Source of the DNA: Methylobacterium sp. Leaf91
GTDB taxonomy: Bacteria; Pseudomonadota; Alphaproteobacteria; Rhizobiales; Beijerinckiaceae
Assembly (NCBI RefSeq): GCF_001422815.1
Contig: NZ_LMMP01000003.1
Span: 100,960-164,959 of the forward strand
DNA length: 64,000 bases
Direction of reading: 5' to 3'
Shown here: piece after piece, positions 54,653 to 63,368 of the stretch
Numbering within the stretch: position 1 is the stretch's first letter
Layout of the letters: every line of letters begins with the position of its first letter
Program-made: the position numbers and the translations under genes
The notes under the pieces: model-generated
Databases searched by the model: none
Seen by the model: only the letters and a program-made list of their open reading frames with translations
What the model was told of the DNA's origin: nothing

Positions 54653-55567
54653 ATGCGCATCGGGCTCGCGGCCGATAACGGCAACTGGCACAAGGCCCGA
54701 TTGAGGGCCGCCCTGGAACATCTCGGCGCCGAGCCGGTGCTGTTTTCGCTCGCCGACGTGGCGGTGGTCACCGGCGCGGGTGAGCCGCTCCGGGTACCGG
54801 GCTTCTCCGACGGGTTGCCCGACGGCGTCCTCCTGCGCACCATCGCCGGGGGTACCTTCGAGGCCACCACCATGCGGCTCGGCGTGCTCCACGCCCTCGT
54901 CGCATCCGGAGTCACGGTCTGGAATTCCCCCGGTGCCATCGAGCGCTCGGTGGACAAGGCCATGACGAGCCTCCTCGTCGCCAGGGCGGGCCTGCCCACT
55001 CCCGACACCTTCGTCTTCTCCAGCCGCGAGGCCGCCGCCGCCTGCGTCGCCCGCGAGGCGGGACCGGGCCGGCCACTGGTGCTCAAACCGCTCTTCGGCT
55101 CACAGGGCGAGGGTTTGCAGCTCATCGAACGGCCGGAAGACCTGCCCGCCGAGGAGGCCGTGTCGCGGGTCTACTATCTCCAGCGCTACATCGCGCGGAA
55201 CGACGGCCTCTGGCGCGATTACCGCGTCTTCGTCTGCGAGGGCCGGGCCATCGCCGCCATGATCCGCGAAGGCGACGGCTGGATCACCAACGTCCATCGC
55301 GGGGGCCGGCCATTGCCCTGGGCGATGCCGGAGAAGGCTGCCGAGCTCGCCGAGCGGGCCGCCGCCGCCATCGGCGTCGACTATACCGGTATCGACCTTG
55401 TGGAAGACGGGGAGGGCGGATACCTCGTCCTCGAAGTCAATTCCATGCCGGCCTGGTCGGGCCTGCAGCAGGTCACCGAGGTCGACGTCGCGGCCGCCGT
55501 AGCCCGAGGCTTCCTCAACGCCGTACGGGCAGCGAGGCCCCCCCGGCTCCTCGCGGCATCGGGATGA
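54653..55567 (+). CDS. RimK-like ATP-grasp ligase of the H4MPT gene cluster
   Basis: The 304-residue protein is a RimK-type ATP-grasp enzyme: WNSPGAIERSVDKAMTSLLV, LPTPDTFVF, RPLVLKPLFGSQGEGLQLIE as the ATP-binding loop, RDYRVFVCEGRAIAAMIRE, and LVLEVNSMPAWSGLQQVTE. RimK/MptN-type ligases add amino acids such as glutamate; a role in building H4MPT or methylofuran side chains is inferred. The next gene overlaps it by ATGA. The ATG at 54653 is chosen because an upstream frame is repeat DNA. Confidence 0.85.
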   Translation: MRIGLAADNGNWHKARLRAALEHLGAEPVLFSLADVAVVTGAGEPLRVPGFSDGLPDGVLLRTIAGGTFEATTMRLGVLHALVASGVTVWNSPGAIERSVDKAMTSLLVARAGLPTPDTFVFSSREAAAACVAREAGPGRPLVLKPLFGSQGEGLQLIERPEDLPAEEAVSRVYYLQRYIARNDGLWRDYRVFVCEGRAIAAMIREGDGWITNVHRGGRPLPWAMPEKAAELAERAAAAIGVDYTGIDLVEDGEGGYLVLEVNSMPAWSGLQQVTEVDVAAAVARGFLNAVRAARPPRLLAASG

Positions 55568-56409
55568 GTGGGCTTTCGCCGGAGGCGATCGCCACGGCCT
55601 ACCAGGCGTGCTGCTTGGCCGAGCTCGATGCCCTGAAACCCGGAAACGTTCATGTTTTCGGCGACGGCCACCGCATGGCGGTGGCCGATTTCGTCACGAG
55701 CGCCGAAATTTCCGCTCCCCATCTCGCGGAACCCGGCGCGCGGATCGGCCGGCGCGTCCGCACCGCCATGGAGGCGACCCTCGGCGCGGTGGGCCAGAAT
55801 ACCAATCTCGGCATCCTGCTCCTCTGCGCGCCCCTGGCGCGCGCGGCCGAGAACGGCGGCCCCTTGCGCGCGGCGCTCTCGCACGCTCTCGATGATCTCG
55901 ACGCTGCCGATGCGACCGACGTCTTCGCGGCGATTCGCGCCGCCAATCCGGGCGGCCTCGGCCGAGTCGAGCGGCACGACGTAACCGAATCGGTGGCGCC
56001 CGCCAGCCTCGTCGCTGCCATGGCGGAAGCGGCCCCGCGCGATCGGATCGCCCGCGCCTACGTCACCGATTTCGCCGACATCTTCGGCATCGGCCTGCCC
56101 GCATTGGCGGCGGCGCGCGGCAAGGGTCTCACGCCCCCCTGGAGCACGACCGCGGTCTTCCTCGGCTACCTCGCGGCCGTCCCCGACAGCCATGTCGCGC
56201 GCAAGCACGGGCCAGACCGCGCCGACGCCCTGCGCGCCGAGGCGGCGGAGCTTCTCTCTCTCGATCTCGCCACGCACCCCGTCACCGAGCTCTTGGCACG
56301 GGACCGCTCGTGGAAGGGCCAGAACCTCAATCCGGGCACCAGCGCGGACATGACGGTGGCCACCCTCTTCGCCGACCGATTGCTGGCGGCCGGGATGGAA
56401 CAACCGTGA
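55564..56409 (+). CDS. CitG-like triphosphoribosyl-dephospho-CoA synthase family protein
   Basis: The 281-residue protein matches the CitG/MdcB fold: AYQACCLAELDALKPGNVHVFGDG, a Lys-Pro-Gly-Asn motif, EPGARIGRRVRTAMEATLGAVG, QNTNLGILLLCAPLARA, and the C-terminal HPVTELLARDR plus NPGTSADMTVATLFADRLL. CitG makes a ribosylated CoA precursor. No citrate lyase genes are here; the gene is coupled by ATGA to the RimK-like ligase in the C1 cluster, so a ribosylation step in cofactor synthesis is inferred. Confidence 0.87.
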   Translation: MSGLSPEAIATAYQACCLAELDALKPGNVHVFGDGHRMAVADFVTSAEISAPHLAEPGARIGRRVRTAMEATLGAVGQNTNLGILLLCAPLARAAENGGPLRAALSHALDDLDAADATDVFAAIRAANPGGLGRVERHDVTESVAPASLVAAMAEAAPRDRIARAYVTDFADIFGIGLPALAAARGKGLTPPWSTTAVFLGYLAAVPDSHVARKHGPDRADALRAEAAELLSLDLATHPVTELLARDRSWKGQNLNPGTSADMTVATLFADRLLAAGMEQP

Positions 56410-56668
56410 CACCGGCCACCCGGTGCCGGCGGAGTGCGCCATAATTCATGAAACGGCGCGTTCAACCCCCCGTTAGACAAAGATTTTGCTCGAATCCGCC
56501 CCCCCTGCAGGGTTGTTCCGGCAGAGACCCCAGAGTAGGGTCCGCGCCGCGATCCGGGCAAACCGGTCCGGTCCTCATGGGACTGGACGCCGTGAACAAG
56601 GATGGCTTTCGGCCGCGCCAAACTACGGGGCGGTCATGCTTTTTCAAGACTCCTGGGAGAAACCCCAC

Positions 56669-57181
56669 ATGGCGAAGATCAACAAAGTTCTGGTCGGCGA
56701 GGCTCTCGTCGGCGATGGCAACGAGGTCGCCCACATCGATCTCATCATCGGACCGCGCGGTTCGCCGGCCGAGACGGCTTTCTGCAACGGCCTCGTGAAC
56801 AACAAGCACGGCTTCACCAGCCTGCTCGCGGTCATCGCGCCGAACCTGCCCTGCAAGCCGAACACCCTGATGTTCAACAAGGTCACCATCAACGACGCCC
56901 GTCAGGCCGTCCAGATGTTCGGCCCCGCCCAGTACGGCGTTGCCAAGGCCGTGCAGGACGCCGTTGCCGAAGGCATCATCCCCGCTGACGAAGCCGACGA
57001 CCTGTTCATCCTGGTCGGCGTGTTCATTCACTGGGAAGCTGCCGACGACGCCAAGATCCAGAAGTACAACTACGACGCCGTGAAGCTGTCGATCCAGCGC
57101 GCCGTCAAGGGCGAGCCCACCGCTGCCTACGCCACCGAGCAGCGCAACTCCGCTTCGCACCCCTTCGCGTCGAACGCTTAG
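56669..57181 (+). CDS. fae: Formaldehyde-activating enzyme
   Basis: The 170-residue protein is almost identical in pattern to Methylobacterium Fae: [20 protein letters not shown] with the conserved His22, [40 protein letters not shown] and [18 protein letters not shown]. It condenses formaldehyde with H4MPT to methylene-H4MPT, the substrate of MtdB. GGGAGAAA lies before the ATG at 56669. A strong terminator follows, so fae closes the plus-strand run; the 259-base upstream gap suggests its own promoter. The longer reading is discarded. Confidence 0.98.
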   Translation: MAKINKVLVGEALVGDGNEVAHIDLIIGPRGSPAETAFCNGLVNNKHGFTSLLAVIAPNLPCKPNTLMFNKVTINDARQAVQMFGPAQYGVAKAVQDAVAEGIIPADEADDLFILVGVFIHWEAADDAKIQKYNYDAVKLSIQRAVKGEPTAAYATEQRNSASHPFASNA

Positions 57182-57275
57182 ATCGGGGACAGTCCTGGGC
57201 AGAGCGCGCCTCCGCCCGCACCGCGGGGCCTGCTCCAGCGACTGGCTTCCATCTTCCTCGGACGATGAAACATGA

Positions 57276-57307
57276 AACGAGGCGGCTCCGGCCGCCTCGT
57301 TTTTTTA
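57276..57307 (+). terminator. Rho-independent terminator of fae
   Basis: AACGAGGCGGC at 57276-57286 pairs with GCCGCCTCGTT at 57291-57301 over a four-base loop, followed by a T-run. It sits about 95 bases after the fae stop and immediately 3' of the convergent HisA/F-like gene. Confidence 0.92.
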
Positions 57308-57334
57308 TGGGCTCGACACTCTTGGATCGCCCCT

Positions 57335-58018
57335 CTACCGCCGCAGCGTCCCGTCGTGGATCGCGGTGGCCACCAGGGCGCCCGTGACGCCGATCTCCTC
57401 CAGCGCGGCGACATCCCCCGGTCCGCGCACGCCGCCCGCCGCGTAGAGCCGCGTCGCGGGGCTGACCCTGCGGATCTCGGACAGGCGGTCGAGATCCGGC
57501 CCGGTCCCCGCGCCGACACGGCTCAGGGTCATCACGATGACCTCGGAAGGCCAGTGCGCCGGCTCGTCATGGAGTTCCGCCGGCCCCATCCTCTCGGCCC
57601 CCCGGCTGTCGAGGGAGAAGACCGCGCGGTCGCCCAGCGCCTGCACCAAGCCGGCATCGTGCTGGCTCTCGCTACCGATCACCGGGCGGCCCAACCCCTC
57701 CGCCAGGAACGCATCGACGCCGGCGGCCCCTGAGAATCCCGCATCGACCCAAAGCTGTACGCCCGGACAGGCGAGAGCGACCTTCGTGAGACTGCCGAGA
57801 TCCGGAGGCCTGCCATCGATGATCGCATCGAGATCGGCGACATAGAGGATGCGCGCGGCAATCGCGTCCGCGAGACCCCGCGCGACCTCCCCGGGCGACG
57901 ATCCCTTTGCCAAGGGCGTCACGATCGGGGCATAGGAGTCGCGATCCCCGGCCCTGGCCCGCACCACCTCTCCGTGGCGCAGGTCGATCACCGGAACGAT
58001 CCGAAACCCGTCCTTCAT
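57335..58018 (-). CDS. HisA/HisF-like TIM-barrel protein of the H4MPT cluster
   Basis: The 227-residue protein resembles HisA: FRIVPVIDLRHGEVVRARAG at the N-terminus with the Asp, LADAIAARILYVADLDAIIDG with the second Asp, then VIGSESQHD and AAGGVRGPGDV as the phosphate-binding barrel end. The true histidine gene would be in a his operon; this copy is next to C1 genes, so a related cofactor reaction is inferred. GGGAGG precedes the ATG at 58018. It is divergent from the ASKHA-type gene, with a 27-base gap. Confidence 0.85.
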   Translation of the reverse strand: MKDGFRIVPVIDLRHGEVVRARAGDRDSYAPIVTPLAKGSSPGEVARGLADAIAARILYVADLDAIIDGRPPDLGSLTKVALACPGVQLWVDAGFSGAAGVDAFLAEGLGRPVIGSESQHDAGLVQALGDRAVFSLDSRGAERMGPAELHDEPAHWPSEVIVMTLSRVGAGTGPDLDRLSEIRRVSPATRLYAAGGVRGPGDVAALEEIGVTGALVATAIHDGTLRR

Positions 58019-58045
58019 CGCGTTCCTCCCTGTACGGACTTGCCC

Positions 58046-59107
58046 GTGACATCTGCCGCATCCACGCACAACCCGGTGATCGGCTGGGATCTCGGAGGGG
58101 TCCATGTCAAGGCGGCCCTGGTTCGGGGCGGCCGGGTCGAGGCGGTGGTGCAGGCGCCCTGCCGTCTCTGGCGCGGCCTTCCCGCCCTCGACGAGACGTT
58201 TTCGCAGCTGCCGGATTGGGCGCGCGGCGAGGCCGAACACGTCGTCACCATGACGGGAGAACTCACCGACTGCTTCTCCGACCGCACCGATGGCGTGGCG
58301 CAGCTCTCTGCCTGGGCGAGCGCGAATCTTGCCGGTTCGGTGCGGATTTATGGTGGCCGGGCCGGGCTCCTCGCGCCCGGCGAGGCGAGGGGCGCCGCCA
58401 TCGACGTGGCCTCGGCGAACTGGCACGCCACGGCGGCCCTGGCTGGCCGCCACGCGGCGAACGCGCTCCTCGTCGATATCGGCTCCACCACGGCCGACCT
58501 GATCCCCATCGTGGACGGCCACCCCGCCGCCACCGGTTACAGCGACGCCGAGCGCCTGGAGACGGGCGAGCTGGTCTATTCCGGCGTGGTGCGCACGCCC
58601 GTCCTCGCCTTCACCGCCTCCGCGCCGTTCAAGGGCCGACGCACGGGCCTGATGGCCGAGACCTTCGCCACCACGGCCGACGTCTACCGTCTCACCGGCG
58701 ATCTGCCCGAGGGGGCCGACCAGCAGCACAGCGCCGACATGAAGGGCAAATCGATCCCAGAGACCGAGATCCGCCTCGCCCGTATGATCGGCCGCGACCA
58801 TGCGGAGGGAGGCTCAGCGGATTGGCGCGCTCTCGCGGCGCATTTCGCCGAATGTCAGCTCCGTCCCCTCCACGATGCGGCGGCGATCCTGCTCTCGCGC
58901 CCCGACATCGCGGCGGATGCACCTCTGATCGTCTGCGGGGCGGGGCGATTCCTGGCAGAGCGGCTGGCCCGGCGCCTGGGACGCCCGGCAGTGGCGCTCA
59001 CCGACCTCATCGCGCCGTCGCTCGCGGAGGAGGGCGCCGACTGGGCCTCCACCTGCGGCCCGGCCGTGGCGGTGGCCTTGCTGGCCGCCGAAACCATCCA
59101 ACACTGA
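58046..59107 (+). CDS. Hydantoinase/oxoprolinase (ASKHA) family, H4MPT-linked C1 transfer pathway protein
   Basis: The protein has 353 residues from a GTG at 58046. VIGWDLGGVHVKAALVRGG is the phosphate-1 motif of the ASKHA fold, NALLVDIGSTTADLIPI is a second Asp-Gly motif, and ELVYSGVVRTPVL and VCGAGRFLAERLARRL follow. This family includes proteins linked to the H4MPT-C1 pathway and MfnF, which joins the furan and tyramine parts of methanofuran. I infer a role in methylofuran synthesis. A weak ribosome site (ACGGA) supports the start; TTG at 58040 is an alternative. Confidence 0.82.
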   Translation: MTSAASTHNPVIGWDLGGVHVKAALVRGGRVEAVVQAPCRLWRGLPALDETFSQLPDWARGEAEHVVTMTGELTDCFSDRTDGVAQLSAWASANLAGSVRIYGGRAGLLAPGEARGAAIDVASANWHATAALAGRHAANALLVDIGSTTADLIPIVDGHPAATGYSDAERLETGELVYSGVVRTPVLAFTASAPFKGRRTGLMAETFATTADVYRLTGDLPEGADQQHSADMKGKSIPETEIRLARMIGRDHAEGGSADWRALAAHFAECQLRPLHDAAAILLSRPDIAADAPLIVCGAGRFLAERLARRLGRPAVALTDLIAPSLAEEGADWASTCGPAVAVALLAAETIQH

Positions 59108-59125
59108 ACCGAACGGGAGACCCGC

Positions 59126-59326
59126 ATGAGCGCCACGCACAAACTCGCCCGTATCCTCGCCACGCGCTCCGGCGCGGGAATCGAGCTCGCCCTCGCCACC
59201 GAGAGTGGCCAGACCCTCAAGGTGCTGGCGAGCCAGGACCAGATCGACATGCTGGTGGACGAGTTGGAGGACATCCTCAATTCGCCGGCTGAGCCCGGAG
59301 ACGACGAGCCGCCGGCGGCGGCGTGA
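59126..59326 (+). CDS. Small conserved hypothetical protein
   Basis: The 66-residue protein is acidic, with no membrane segment (QTLKVLASQDQIDMLVDELE, then a Pro/Glu/Ala-rich C-terminus). It resembles no motif that I know. It lies 18 bases after the ASKHA-type gene on the same strand with GGGAGA upstream of its ATG, so it probably belongs to that transcript. It ends 13 bases before the convergent yqgF gene. Confidence 0.65.
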   Translation: MSATHKLARILATRSGAGIELALATESGQTLKVLASQDQIDMLVDELEDILNSPAEPGDDEPPAAA

Positions 59327-59339
59327 AGCGCCGCTCCCC

Positions 59340-59840
59340 TCAGTAGGCGTCGCGCTCCTCGCGCTCCTCGTCCCCTAGCAGCCCCCGGATCTGGTCGAGG
59401 CAGCCTTGGAGGATGTAGGCGGCCGCCAGCATATCGACGACCTCGCCGCGCTTGGCCCGAGAGGCATCCGCCGCGATCAGGGCCCGCGTCACTGCCGCCG
59501 TGGACAGGCGCTCGTCGCAGAAGAGCACCGGCAGGTCGAGCAGGGGCTTCATGTTGCGCACGAAGGAGCGCGTGGCCTGGACGCGCGGCCCTTCGCTACC
59601 GTCCATGTTGAGGGGCAGCCCCATGACGAGGCCGCCGACCTGGTGAGCCTCGCACAGGAGGCGCAGGCGCGCGACGTCGGGGGTGAACTTCACCCGGCGG
59701 ATGGTCTCGAGCGGCGAGGCGATCTGCCGGCCCACATCCGAGAGGGCGAGCCCGATCGTCTTGGTGCCGAGGTCGATCCCGATGAGGCGTCGGCCGCCTG
59801 CAGACGCCGCGACGAACGCCCGGACCTCGTCTTCCGTCAC
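59340..59840 (-). CDS. yqgF: Putative pre-16S rRNA nuclease / Holliday junction resolvase YqgF
   Basis: The 166-residue protein is a YqgF (RuvX) family member: [17 protein letters not shown] with the catalytic Asp, [29 protein letters not shown] and [16 protein letters not shown]. YqgF is an RNase H-fold nuclease for 5' maturation of 16S rRNA and perhaps Holliday junctions. It overlaps the SMI1/KNR4 gene upstream by ATGA, so the two are co-translated. Confidence 0.95.
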   Translation of the reverse strand: MTEDEVRAFVAASAGGRRLIGIDLGTKTIGLALSDVGRQIASPLETIRRVKFTPDVARLRLLCEAHQVGGLVMGLPLNMDGSEGPRVQATRSFVRNMKPLLDLPVLFCDERLSTAAVTRALIAADASRAKRGEVVDMLAAAYILQGCLDQIRGLLGDEEREERDAY

Positions 59841-60376
59841 GAGACCTGGCCCAGGAAAGTGGAGGGCAGGGGCTCCGCGCCCATGCCGAGAATGCCGCGC
59901 ACGGCGGGGCCCTGAACCCGTCGCATGAGGTCGGGAAGGTCGCTCCCCCCGAACCGCACCGATTCGAGATCGGCACCCATCACCCAGATCTCGTATTCCC
60001 GGAGCCCGGCCTCGTCGGCGCCGACGGCCACGTCCCAGAACAGGAACTCGCCCGCTTCGGTCTCACCGAAGAAACAGGCGCGCTCGACCACGCTCGGATC
60101 GTCCCCCTCGATATCGAAACGATGGCCCTCCCGCATCTCGATCACGGAGGCGATGCTGTGCGCGATCAGTTCCGAGCGGGTCACGAGGTCCGCGCTCTCG
60201 GTGGAACTCGGAACCGCGATGCGGATGGAACCGCAGGCGAGCCCTGCGCCGCATTCGAGGCAGAAGCTGCGGTAGCTTTCCGGCAGCGGGAAACCGAGTT
60301 CGGCCTCGGCACGGTCGAGATCGGCCGGATCGGCTTTCGGCCCGGCAGTGAATTCGGTGAACACCGTCTGCCACAT
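59837..60376 (-). CDS. SMI1/KNR4 family protein
   Basis: The 179-residue protein has the SMI1/KNR4 N-terminal signature ([20 protein letters not shown], then CLECGAG). The family often supplies immunity proteins to contact-dependent toxins, but many members are stand-alone. I see no toxin gene adjacent, and the gene is coupled to yqgF (ATGA), so a housekeeping or regulatory role is more likely here. No signal peptide is present. Confidence 0.82.
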   Translation of the reverse strand: MWQTVFTEFTAGPKADPADLDRAEAELGFPLPESYRSFCLECGAGLACGSIRIAVPSSTESADLVTRSELIAHSIASVIEMREGHRFDIEGDDPSVVERACFFGETEAGEFLFWDVAVGADEAGLREYEIWVMGADLESVRFGGSDLPDLMRRVQGPAVRGILGMGAEPLPSTFLGQVS

Positions 60377-60553
60377 GATGTCTGTCCTCGACGCGCTAGA
60401 CCCTACTCCGGAGGGAATAGCCGCGTGGGACGTAAATGCGCCAGACGTCCACGAAGGATTCCTCGACGTGACGCCGCTGGGTTCGCTCGATCCCGTTCCC
60501 TAGCTCGACGCCATGCCTTGCCCGGGCCGCGACCAGGAACCCAGCGCGTCCTC

Positions 60554-61462
60554 TCATGCGCCCCGAGGCGAGATCGCGATGGTCAGCCACAGATTCCATC
60601 CGGCCGGGCGGTTCTCCGCTTCGAACTCGCGGTAGAATTTGAGATTGAGGTACCCTTGGGCGTCGCCTACCGGAAACAGGTAGCCGACCTGGGGTCCCGC
60701 CGCGAAGACCCTGCCCTTGAACGGGCCAAATGTAGCGCCGCGTCCGCGATCGCCGGTCACCTGCTGATAGACGTAGCCGACCAGCCCGAGCTGGTATTGG
60801 TCGCCGATGAACTTCGACGCCGAGAAGTCGATATGTGCGTCGATACCGTTCTGATACTGTGTCTTGGTATTCTCGAAATTATACGTCATGCCGGCGACGG
60901 CCGAGAGTTCGTAGCCCAAGTCCTTATCGTAATAGGTGTAGCCGAAACCGGCGTCCTGGCCCCAATGCCCGATGCCGAAATTGGCCAGGCGTGATGAGTT
61001 GTAGGTGCCGGACGGGACGTTCGTGAGGGTATAGACGAGGTAGTTGTGATTTCCGGCGCTCCAGCGCATCGAAGCGGCTGGCGTCAGGTCCATGATTCCA
61101 ACCCGGGAATCGTTCCTCACATCGGTGATGTCGACGGCCATCCCGCCGAATGCGCCGAACAGGCTGAGGGACAATTGCCCGTCGAGCACCGGCGTTGGGA
61201 GGGAATAGGTGATGCCCGCATAAGCGAGGTCCGCCCTCTCGGAGACGTTCTGAACTCTTGCGGTCGAGTGGTAGTAGGTCAGGCTCGTCGACCATCCCGG
61301 CATGCCCGGCACCGCCGCCATGCTGGCGAAGGAGCCGGCCAGATACAGGTTCGCTCCCCCTTCATCCGCCCGTGCCGGAGCGGTGAGGAAGGTCGCCGTG
61401 ATGGAGGCCAGCAACGCAGCCAGCACGTGCATGGTCCTGATTCTGGTCGCTGACTTTGCCAC
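60554..61462 (-). CDS. SphA/phenol-MetA-like outer membrane protein
   Basis: The protein of about 302 residues has a signal peptide (THMHVLAALLAS-type core MHVLAALLASITATFL, cleavage near PARADE). GGANLYLAGSFASMAAVPGM, then TSLTYYHSTARVQN, and C-terminal FYREFEAENRPAGWNLWLTI, match the SphA/MetA-pathway (PF13557-like) barrel family. It is probably an outer-membrane pore for organic solutes. The GTG at 61462 is used for its n-region; ATG at 61432 is an alternative. It follows an APC permease and may be part of its uptake system. Confidence 0.83.
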   Translation of the reverse strand: MAKSATRIRTMHVLAALLASITATFLTAPARADEGGANLYLAGSFASMAAVPGMPGWSTSLTYYHSTARVQNVSERADLAYAGITYSLPTPVLDGQLSLSLFGAFGGMAVDITDVRNDSRVGIMDLTPAASMRWSAGNHNYLVYTLTNVPSGTYNSSRLANFGIGHWGQDAGFGYTYYDKDLGYELSAVAGMTYNFENTKTQYQNGIDAHIDFSASKFIGDQYQLGLVGYVYQQVTGDRGRGATFGPFKGRVFAAGPQVGYLFPVGDAQGYLNLKFYREFEAENRPAGWNLWLTIAISPRGA

Positions 61463-61533
61463 GGCGCTCACTTTCTGGTTGTCCCGAAGCGAAAGAGTCG
61501 CCGGACGCACATCTCGGTCGGTCGGTTGTGGCG

Positions 61534-63015
61534 TCACGATGTGGGCAGCGAGACCGTGGGCAGAGTGGCCGTGGGCGGTTCGACCTGAAGGACCGTGCGA
61601 TTGAACCTGAGAAGGTAGAGAAAATAGACGCCGCCCGTGACGAGCAGCCCCACCACGATCAAGTCGGGGACCAAAGCTGCATCGGGCGTGACCAGCACGA
61701 ACAGCGCGCCCATCAGCCAGACGAGGGCGATGACGGCGACGGGTACCTCGAAAGCGCCCAGGTCGAAGGCGCCGACCCGTCGGTCGAGCTTCTTTCGCAC
61801 GGCCAGATAGAGAATGACCGTGACGCCGTAGCTGAGGATCGGCAGGATCGTGGATGCCGTGATCAATTGCAGAAGCGCCTCGCCCGGAAGCGCAAGCATG
61901 AGAAGTATGCCCCCGACGAGGACCAGGATCGTCGCCGGAATCGGCGTCTGCGTCCGCGGGTGGACCTGGCTCATCAGACCCGACGCGGGAAAGCGGCCGT
62001 CCCGCGACATCGCGTAGACCAGCCGTGCCGCGGTCGCCATCACGACCATTCCGCAGGCGAAGAAGGCGAATGTCACCGCGGCCATCATGATCGTCTTCAT
62101 CATGGAGCCGAACTGGTCGTGCAGGATCTCGGCCACCGGCGAGTCGCTCAGGGTGATCCGCTGGACATCCGGAATGGCGACGGTGAGCGCGATCAGGAAA
62201 AGCAGCCCCAGCACACCCGCAGCGACGACGGATCCGACGATGGCGCGAGGAACGCTGCGAAACGGGTCCTTGGCCTCCTCGGCGACATTGGCCGCGGCGT
62301 CGAAGCCCACGAGGGTGGAGAGGCCCATCAGCATGGCGAGCATCAGGCCCCCGCCGACCTTGAAATAATCGGGGTCGGCGGCGGCCGTCCCGCGGGAGGT
62401 CAAGTTGGCGAAGGAGCCCATCCCGTTCATTGCGATCGCGATCGGTAGAAGGATCACGAGCAGGATGACGATCATCACCTCGATGCCGACGGCGGTCCCG
62501 TTGATCAGGCCGACGAGGCGCGTGGACACGATGGTCAGCACGGCCTGGACCAGCAGGATCGCCAAGGTGATCCACCGGGCCGTCTGCTCGTCGGGCGCCA
62601 TGCCGAGCAAGGGCATGAGCGCCTGACTGGCGAGTGCGTTGTCCACCGCCACCACGCCGATGCCGAGGTAACAGAAGCTCAAGAGACCGAACCACCAGCC
62701 GATTGCCGGATTGGCGAGGCGCGACGCCCATTGATAGGACGAGCCCGTCAGGGGAATGCGGGCCGCGAACTGTGCGATGACGAGGGCGACGAAGGTCTGC
62801 CCGATCGCCACGATCGCCCAGAGCCAGATCCCGACCGGGCCTGCACTGCGAAGGACGTCGTCGAAGGTACCGAAGATCCCGACGGCTACCGAAATGAAGG
62901 CAAAGGAAACGGCGAAGACTTGAAACGAACCCAAAGTTCGCTTCAGTTCCTGGCGGTAGCCCCCAAGCTCTGCGGAGGTTTCTTCCCCACGCAGCCCATG
63001 CGGAAACTGTTCCAT
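61534..63015 (-). CDS. APC-family amino acid/polyamine permease
   Basis: From MEQFPHGLRGEETSAELGGY the protein has about 493 residues and twelve hydrophobic segments. APC features are FQVFAVSFAFISVAVGIFGT at TM1, GSSYQWASRL, GLSTLVGFDAAANVAEEAKD in TM6-7 and a conserved FPASGLMSQVHPRTQTP cytoplasmic stretch. It is an inner-membrane solute/cation symporter. Its substrate, an amino acid or amine, is not readable. AGGTGATC lies before the ATG at 63015. The outer-membrane gene 71 bases downstream is likely co-transcribed. Confidence 0.93.
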   Translation of the reverse strand: MEQFPHGLRGEETSAELGGYRQELKRTLGSFQVFAVSFAFISVAVGIFGTFDDVLRSAGPVGIWLWAIVAIGQTFVALVIAQFAARIPLTGSSYQWASRLANPAIGWWFGLLSFCYLGIGVVAVDNALASQALMPLLGMAPDEQTARWITLAILLVQAVLTIVSTRLVGLINGTAVGIEVMIVILLVILLPIAIAMNGMGSFANLTSRGTAAADPDYFKVGGGLMLAMLMGLSTLVGFDAAANVAEEAKDPFRSVPRAIVGSVVAAGVLGLLFLIALTVAIPDVQRITLSDSPVAEILHDQFGSMMKTIMMAAVTFAFFACGMVVMATAARLVYAMSRDGRFPASGLMSQVHPRTQTPIPATILVLVGGILLMLALPGEALLQLITASTILPILSYGVTVILYLAVRKKLDRRVGAFDLGAFEVPVAVIALVWLMGALFVLVTPDAALVPDLIVVGLLVTGGVYFLYLLRFNRTVLQVEPPTATLPTVSLPTS

Positions 63016-63368
63016 GATCACCTGCCGCCCCTCGCAGCGATGATTTGCCCCCACCGCATGCTTTGGCGTTAAGCGAAAAAGCGTCCCTCAACAATTGAGA
63101 AATTGGCGCGGTCACAGTGCTGGTAAGTGTCTAGCAGCCCACAGCTTTGATAGAAACGACAAACACGGCATTCGATCTCTGAATATTCAGACACACCGAA
63201 TCTCAGAACGGCAGCTTTTCCCGATTAAATCGCCACCGCACAAAGACCATCCATGACTTACAGGACGGAGTCTGAGCTCTATCTGGCAGCACAGGTCGTC
63301 TGGTTCTCACCAGAAGAGTCATATCCGACCGGATATGGTCTGGCCGGATACGACTCCCGGTTGTTGTC
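63016..63368. other. Intergenic region upstream of the permease, with an inverted repeat
   Basis: This 353-base stretch has no recognisable gene. It is visibly more AT-rich than its neighbours. An inverted repeat lies near its right end (63321-63336). It probably carries the promoter of the APC permease gene. I see no RNA gene. Confidence 0.55.
63321..63336. promoter_or_regulatory. Operator-like inverted repeat ATATCCG/CGGATAT
   Basis: ATATCCG (63321-63327) and CGGATAT (63330-63336) are perfect reverse complements separated by AC. A third copy of the half-site, CCGGATA, follows at 63343-63349. It lies just upstream of the HxlR-like remnant and about 300 bases from the permease start, so it may be the site of that former regulator. 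Confidence 0.55.

Noticed and set aside
59837-60376. Immunity gene of a contact-dependent toxin system
   Set aside because: SMI1/KNR4 proteins can be immunity proteins, but no toxin or polymorphic toxin feature is near; it is coupled to yqgF.
60396-60599. 67-codon open frame on the minus strand
   Set aside because: It overlaps the end of the SphA-like gene and has a composition typical of an out-of-frame reading.
61463-63115. 853-residue fusion reading from the permease region into the SphA-like protein
   Set aside because: The N-terminal half is an out-of-frame shadow of the APC permease with low-complexity composition; the signal peptide near 61462 marks the real start.
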